DNA of 64,000 bases, taken from NCBI RefSeq assembly GCF_014356525.2, contig NC_052511.1:31584689-31648688 (forward strand). Reading direction: 5' to 3'. Below, piece after piece: positions 57,706-64,000 of this stretch (positions are counted from its first letter, which is position 1; each line of letters opens with the position of its first letter). This DNA comes from Nilaparvata lugens. Its lineage: Eukaryota; Arthropoda; Insecta; Hemiptera; Delphacidae. The notes under the pieces are model-generated. The model had not been told where the DNA came from. It saw only the letters and a list, made by a program, of their open reading frames with translations, and did no database searches. Both the position numbers and the translations under genes were made by a program.

Positions 57706-58329
57706 CTTGTTACCATTTCAAAACAGTCTGAACGGGAATACCATAATGGATGAATCAATCAAAAGTTAGTGAAATATCATTATAATAATACTGTTAGAAA
57801 TAATATGAATGAATATTTAAATTTTCATTTAATTTTGATTTGACACATATCTATTATTATATTGGATATAATTTCTCAAAAGTTCACGACAAACTGAAGA
57901 TTCACGAAAGATTAACATTTTCATACTTAACATAATCATTATGATAATGAATGAATGATGAATTCCATTTCCACCATGAAGAACTAAGAAATTCCACAAA
58001 TGTTTCTTGGAAATTAACTGACCACTATATCAAGTAAGCGTGGCCAGTGTGCAATTAATAATATAAGTTAGCCTGCAGCGCATCACAATGAATTAACTCG
58101 ATATAAAAACAATAGAACATAAAAACATATAAATATTATCATTATTCTATCCTAATATATTTATTGAAACCCAAGTTTCGTATATTTCAAACAGTCATTT
58201 CTTAGTTTCCTTGCAGAATGAGATGAAGTTTGAAATTTTGACCATAATTAGTATATTATGATGAGAATTATCAATTATTGAGACTTGAGAGTTGAAAAAT
58301 CGTGTTCAGCGACCGAAAATACATAAGAT

Positions 58330-58930
58330 AGCGTTCCTGAAATACATAGTTTGCATGCATAGACTAGTAGGAGCGATGCGATAGACAGGCCATTACGCGC
58401 ATTAATCATGGGGGAGGACCGCGCCGCAGCGTAACAGTGCTACTTATCCCCCTCCCACTGCCGCATCTATGATCGAAACCCCCAAACTATATATATCATT
58501 GGATTCAGAAAGAAACGGCCTACAACGTTTATTGAGAGCTTTTTCCTCTAAGTCGGCTAATGACTTGAATATTCGAGAAATAACAAAAAAATCCATAATA
58601 AAAAAATACATTTTTCGAGATATTTTATTTTTTACGGAAAAACTATGCAGTTTATCGCAAAAATGTAGAGGACCACATTGAAAGCCAGTTATGTGTACAT
58701 AATATTGAGAAAAAATTGCAAGCTGTACTATTAATAGTAACTGCAGGACAGGCGATTTTATAAGCGCGCGTTTTTTACAACTTACCCCCCTCCCCCCCCA
58801 AGCTGTCGACCACCCTGGGACGTGACGACATCGAGTTTCATATACACTAAAGACCCCCTAACAATAATCCGAAGTCAAATTCTCTGCCTCTCTCATGTAT
58901 GCTCAATGTAAGCCAGCGCCTGGACTATAA
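58330..58930. other. Block with CpG-rich edges, possible decayed DNA transposon
   Basis: Two CpG/C-rich stretches (58375-58470 with GGGGGAGGACCGCGCCGCAG; 58770-58850 with ACCCCCCTCCCCCCCCAAGC and GACGTGACGACATCG) flank an AT-rich centre. A 70-codon frame (58469-58681, +) fills the centre but matches nothing I know. Composition and layout suggest transposon ends. No inverted repeat was proven. Confidence 0.3.
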
Positions 58931-58932
58931 GT

Positions 58933-59659
58933 GAAGGTGCCTAAAGCGAGTTAATTGAGATTTACTGTCAGCTACAGCTCTTGCGTGATGAGGATGAAAA
59001 AAGGAAAGAGAACGTTTGAGAAGAGGGAGAGATAAGGAATTTTGCTAACGAAGAAGAGAGATAGAATGAAAGAGAATATGAGAGATGAAAAAGAGTGAAA
59101 GTGTGAGAACAGGAGAGGATATGATAAAGGTGTTCAGCAAGGATGAAGAGAGATGAAGAGAATATGTGTGATGAAGCAGTAAAAGAGTGTGAGGAGAGGA
59201 TGTGATAAAGATGTTCACCAACGCAGGAGAGAGATGAAATGAAAGAAAATATTAGAGATGAAGAAGAGTAGAGTGAGGAGAGCTGATATGATAAAGATGC
59301 TGACCAATGCAGAAGAGGTATAAATATCTTCACCAACGAAAAGGTAGATAAGATGTGGGAGAATTGGAGTGATGGGGAAGTTAAAGCGTGTGGGGAGAGA
59401 TTTAATAAGAATGCTCATTAACGAAAAAGAGAATATGTGAGATGGAGAAGTAGAAGGTGAAAGAGAATCAAGGAGCGTGGGTGCTCAGTAAGCAGGGGTT
59501 GGGAGCAATCAACCGGAAAAATGAGTTAACTAAGAGGAAAAGGTCAGTTTCGAGCTCATGTTGAGTTCCTCCAGTGTGAAGCTGACTCAAAAGCTTCAAA
59601 TCACAAGGAAAATCCTGTTTTCCAAACAATTTTCAGTGTAATCGATTATTGATTCTCAT
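58933..59659 (+). repeat. Duplicated purine-rich block, copy 2
   Basis: Direct-orientation partner of 55141-55738, about 3.8 kb away. It carries extra sequence at about 59375-59510 (AAGTTAAAGCGTGTGGGGAG and following) absent from copy 1. Long open frames on the minus strand here are low-complexity Ser/Phe/Leu artefacts of the purine-rich tract. Confidence 0.85.
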
Positions 59660-60889
59660 TAGCGTTCGTTATGCAGTGAGTTAAATACTGTCGATTTTCA
59701 ACTAGGTATGCAATTCTAAGTTCATTGATTCCATCGTTTCATATTTTCTTCATCATTACACATTCCAGACTACTGAGCTTTAATTCCTTTGGATGGTTCA
59801 GCCAGAATGGGCGAATCAGATCAATCAATTCATTATGGAAAATTGCACATTAAATGCCATTCACATTCAGAATAATAACAATAACATTTAACACCTTAAT
59901 AAAATAAAAATTTGGAAGATGGAGTGCAAAGGAAGATTTAGAGAGTATGAGATGAGAGGTTAGAGGATGTTGGAGGAAGTAGCAGAGAAAAAAATGGAGA
60001 AAGCTGAAAGTGGAAGAGACAGATTGAGAGGGTAGAATGATTGAGTGGAAGATAGAAAGATTTCTATTAACAATGTTTACAAGGTTATGCCTTTGAGAAT
60101 CACGTTATTATTGACATCAACGTTAAAAACTATACAAAGAATTCAGTTGGAACCTTATTGTTGCAATCCCCTACTCACAAGCATAATAAATTGAATATCC
60201 ATCCAACTGTTAAAATCTAGTACAGCAATAATTCACGTAAAATAAGAGACCTTCATCAGCTTCATCAGTTGGAGAGAAAATAAAAATTTATGATCGAAGA
60301 GCATTACAGAAAACGACACTCGAGCAAAAATAAACTTTTCCCTCTCACATTCATCACATTTGGAAAATTGAGGGCCTTCTGAATCATTAGATAACGATAC
60401 AAAGAAACGCTAGAATTGTTGGAACCTTATTAATGAAGTGATGTAACATAAAATAAATTGCAACAAAAATTTATAGGAAATTTTGTATCCCATTAATTCA
60501 TTAACTACAGGTTGTGCCTGTTGATCCTCCCCAAATTATTTTACATAACAATTTTGTATCATTGGATCAATAAAATAATAATAATAGCTACAAAGGAAAT
60601 AGAAAATTATGTTGTTCAGTGAAAGCTGATGGAAGTATACAAGAATTTTGTCGGGACTCTCAATATTATGGAGTTATATCATCTACTGCACACGAGCTTC
60701 AAGTTGTATTTGATTGTTACAATATACTGCACTTGAAATCCGCATGAAATTAAGGGCCTCCAAATGTAGAAGCAACAAAGGAAATCAAAACTTTAACAAA
60801 AATAAGAATAAGTACATAAGCAGCAAGCATACGATGAAGCGAATCAGTGGAGTTGGCAGTTTGGAAATTCTCGTCTCTCCCCACCTGAG

Positions 60890-61300
60890 CGAAGTGAGCG
60901 ATAAGCATAGCTGAGCTGGCAAGTCTCCTATAATCAAAGCCAGGGGGCACATTAGGCAACGCCTCGGAATAGGGGAGAGACCCCTGTGGTGAGGGCAAGG
61001 GGCGGATGTGAGTTCGGTTTCGCTTCCTCAGAAAGGAGATGGAATACGCCGCCTCAGATCGCCTCCATACCTCAGCTAACGAGAAATTCGCCTCAGCAAC
61101 GAAATTCGCCCTGCAGCTGGCGCCAAATTCAAAAATTCATGTCGTTGTTCAGTCGGTAGCGTATCACGGCATGCATGCATTGTTTGTTCAGGCAAAGACA
61201 TTCTTCTATTATCATCATCTTGAAGCGAATGTGGAGCGGAGGTACGCGCTTGGCTGGCTTCATACTTCAGTGCAATATTATGGGTATTGAGTTGAGTATT
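60890..61300 (+). other. GC-richer block, unidentified
   Basis: CpG-rich segment (AGGGCAAGGGGCGGATGTGA, TACGCCGCCTCAGATCGCCT, GAAATTCGCCCTGCAGCTGG) with an 83-codon open frame at 61039-61290. The frame's product is not recognised and it lacks obvious splice context. It could be a transposon relic, an exon of another gene or a regulatory element. It directly precedes the large foldback. Confidence 0.3.
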
Positions 61301-61483
61301 ACACAGAGAGCTCTAGGGTATGCATTGTGCAAAGTTTTGTTCGATTAATCTGCGTGTTTTAACGTCAAAGTAAGGCACAACTACAACCTTAGAGCAACTT
61401 AAGCTCTACAAGCACAAATACAGCATAAGCTCGAGATAAAATAGTGAACTGTTTGACTAAATCAATAAACTGAATAAGCATAT

Positions 61484-63065
61484 TTAGTCCAGTCACTATA
61501 TACATTAGTGCATGCAATTTATATTGTAGTTCTGATTTTTTAATAATTATATTATTTGGATACATAAGAGAAGTCCAGAACCAATTTCTTCATGCAAAAT
61601 TTCCTTGTGCTAGATACAAGTTGGCCCAAAAACCTCGTATTTTCGGCTCATTTTCCAGTTTTCAGCTATTTCTGCCAAATATTGTAATCGGCAGAAAAAT
61701 TTGCTCTTGCCTTTTTCTTAGATTATAAAATTCTGAATAAAATGAGATCATTCGGAACTCTCTATCTTCAATGAGTACTGAGTTATGATTTTTCAAAAAT
61801 GAGTGAAATTTGAAGGAAAATCAATTTTGATGAATTTTAGTTTTTGATCAACAATATCTTCCGATTGTTAACATTTAGATGTATAATTCAGAATCCCTCT
61901 GGGCTTATTTTTGTGCTCTACAATCTGAGATCAGGTAGAGCGCTTCATCTCATATAGATTCCCAGGTACACCTGACAACAATGCTCCTTGTATTGTGAAA
62001 AACACCTAATTTTCAGCTTCAACCATCATCACCAACTACATAGTCTTCACATTGATATTTCTCACAACGACATGAGTTCATGAGATTATGTTCTATGAGA
62101 ATCACCCGTTGCATGCACTTCATTTCAGTATTTCCTAGTGGAGAGGCGCGCTTAAGGACACCTCAAGGATCAAAATTTCAAACAGTTATAATGGCCATTT
62201 TTTGTGTATTGGAATATGGGCTTAAGTACATTCAAGAATAAATTTTTCATTTTTCGTCCGAATTTGACTTATGATGCATGATTTTGGACCGCCTTGACGA
62301 GCCGAGAAGAACGAAGTATAGTGAAATCTGAGCATTGTGTCAGAAGTTATAACTGTTTGAAATTTTGATCCTTGAGGTGTCCTTAAGCGAGCCTCTCCAC
62401 TAGGAAATACTGAAATGAAGTGCATCTAACGAGGGATTCTCATAGAACATAATCTTAATCTTATGAACTTATGTCATTGTGCGAAATATCAATGTGAAGA
62501 CTATGTAGTTGGTGATGATGGTTGAAGCTGAAAATTAGGTGTTTTTCACAATACAAGGAGCATTGTTGTCAGGTGTACCTGGGAATCTATATGAGATAAA
62601 GCGCTCTACCTGATCTCAGATTGTAGAGCACAAAAATAAGCCCAGAGGGATTCTGAATTATACATCTAAATGTTAACAATCGGAAGATATTGTTGATAAA
62701 AAACTAAAATTCATCAAAATTGATTTTTCCTTCAAATTTCACTCATTTTTGAAAAATCATAACTCAGTACTCATTGAAGATAGAGAGTTCCGAGATCTCA
62801 TTTTATTCAGAATTTTATAATCTAAGAAAAAGGCAAGAGCAAATTTTTCTGCCGATTACAATATTTGGCAGAAATAGCTGAAAACTGGAAAATGAGCCGA
62901 AAATACGAGGTTTTTGGGCCACCTTGTATCTAGCACAAGGAAATTTTGCATGAAGAAATTGGTTCTGGACTTCTCTTATATACTCAAATAACATATTTAA
63001 AAATCAGAACTACAATATAAATTGCAAGCACACCCCCTTTTTTATGTCTATATTGACTGGACTAA
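61484..63065. mobile_element. Large near-palindromic foldback element, arms about 710 bp
   Basis: The arms 61484-62192 and 62347-63065 are reverse complements at high identity (for example CAGAACCAATTTCTTCATGC opposite GCATGAAGAAATTGGTTCTG). The loop is about 154 bp. The ends are TTAGTCCAGTCA and TGACTGGACTAA, the same terminal word as in the elements at 13541 and 31202. No coding capacity was seen. Confidence 0.8.
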
Positions 63066-64000
63066 TTACACCGGAAATCATAGCATATTGGATAGATATC
63101 CTATCGATCTGTTGTGATGTGAACCTCTGAATAATAAATGTGATGATATCAATCTACACACAATCAATAGAATGAAATAAAACTTAGAAATTAACCTTTT
63201 AAAATGTTTTATTGGATTACCACAACATGTTTCGACTATTTATAGCCATTTTCAAAAGGATATTTTGATAATTTTTATTCAATTTTATCAATAATTTTAG
63301 TAGCCCTACCTACAAGGAAAAGTGCATACACACAATCAATTTCCAAACACATTATTTTATATTCAAAGACACTGACTATCCATTAGAGAAGTTGAAAGTA
63401 GCTAAGTTAAAATAAAAGAGAACAAATTATATTGTAGAACGAAATTAAAGTTTTAGTGTTCTCAGAAATAGCAATTTCAATATAGAAGCGGTAAACTCAG
63501 ATCGGAATTGCAATTTAGCTCGCTTACAGTGGAACAAAGTTACCTCTATGATTTCATAAAACATACCTCTCCATCTTCAAGACACTTACTGCTGCAAATC
63601 TCAACAGCGAACGCGAAAAATAAAATACCAAAAATATTTTCCCTCATAACTATCTCATTTTCTCATTTCATACAGAGTAGACGACAACAAATTAAGTTCC
63701 TCATGGGGAATGCGTTCATTCATTTTAAAATAGTCCAGGGAAGAAAGAATGAATGGGCAGAGAGAGGAAGTGAGTGAGAAAGAACTCCCATAGTTCTAAA
63801 GGTGGCTGTGAGGACAAAGATTGCAGTAATAAGCCGCAGCAGATGATAAGACTCATTCTTTTTAATATTGCTTCTGAGAAATGGAAACGGGTAGCAAAGG
63901 ATTTTACTTCCATTTTTCTTTCTTCGTCTCCTTCATTCTCTCTCCTTCTCCATCAAATCATTCAGGATCCATTTCTCGTCGACAAGAGCTGCTTTTCTAC

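Noticed and set aside
58968..59418. Long Ser/Phe/Leu-rich minus-strand frames
   Set aside because: Low-complexity translation of the purine-rich duplicated block; no start context, domain or splice signals.

Overview
This is eukaryotic nuclear DNA: AT-rich, intron-rich and crowded with small repeats. Protein matches made by eye are to insect genes. The repeat set, with many foldback elements, GT-microsatellite elements and a frequent TAGGCCTA word, looks hemipteran. A planthopper is my best guess, but that is recall and inference, not proof.

The one gene that can be rebuilt with confidence is Fasciclin 1 (Fas1) on the minus strand, from 51881 down to 23075. It encodes a GPI-anchored homophilic cell-adhesion protein of axons with four FAS1 domains. 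Eleven ordinary exons and two candidate micro-exons (9 nt and 6 nt) join in a single open frame. Together they encode about 620 residues, from the start of FAS1 domain 1 to a hydrophobic GPI-type tail and stop. The signal-peptide exon was not found. It must lie at least beyond 51882, perhaps outside the window. The 9-nt exon (Ser-Phe-Lys) and 6-nt exon (Gly-Phe) lie in the 11.7 kb between the domain 2 and domain 3 exons. Both preserve phase 0, so up to four isoforms are possible.

A second gene probably starts on the minus strand at 12434-12770. This is a first coding exon with a signal peptide and a region resembling the N-terminus of prominin. The rest of that gene was not found in 1-12433.

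Region by region: 1-12.4 kb is mostly featureless intron-like DNA, with two small MITE copies and a GC-richer block at 10.75-11.06 kb. From 12.4 to 17.1 kb come the prominin-like exon, a foldback-type element and two inverted copies of a GT-microsatellite element. From 17.1 to 22 kb is intergenic or AT-rich. From 22 to 52 kb is Fas1, whose introns hold MITEs, a LINE relic, non-LTR tail sequence and a nested transposon insertion. From 52 to 64 kb is DNA upstream of exon A, either first intron or 5' flank. It holds repeats, a recent 0.6-0.7 kb duplication and a 1.58-kb near-palindrome.

No tRNA, rRNA, CRISPR or prokaryotic feature was seen. The most interesting items are the Fas1 micro-exon pair, the nested insertion at 47.9-49.5 kb that reveals an AAAAA target duplication, and the set of elements that share TTAGTCCAGTCA ends but have different interiors.
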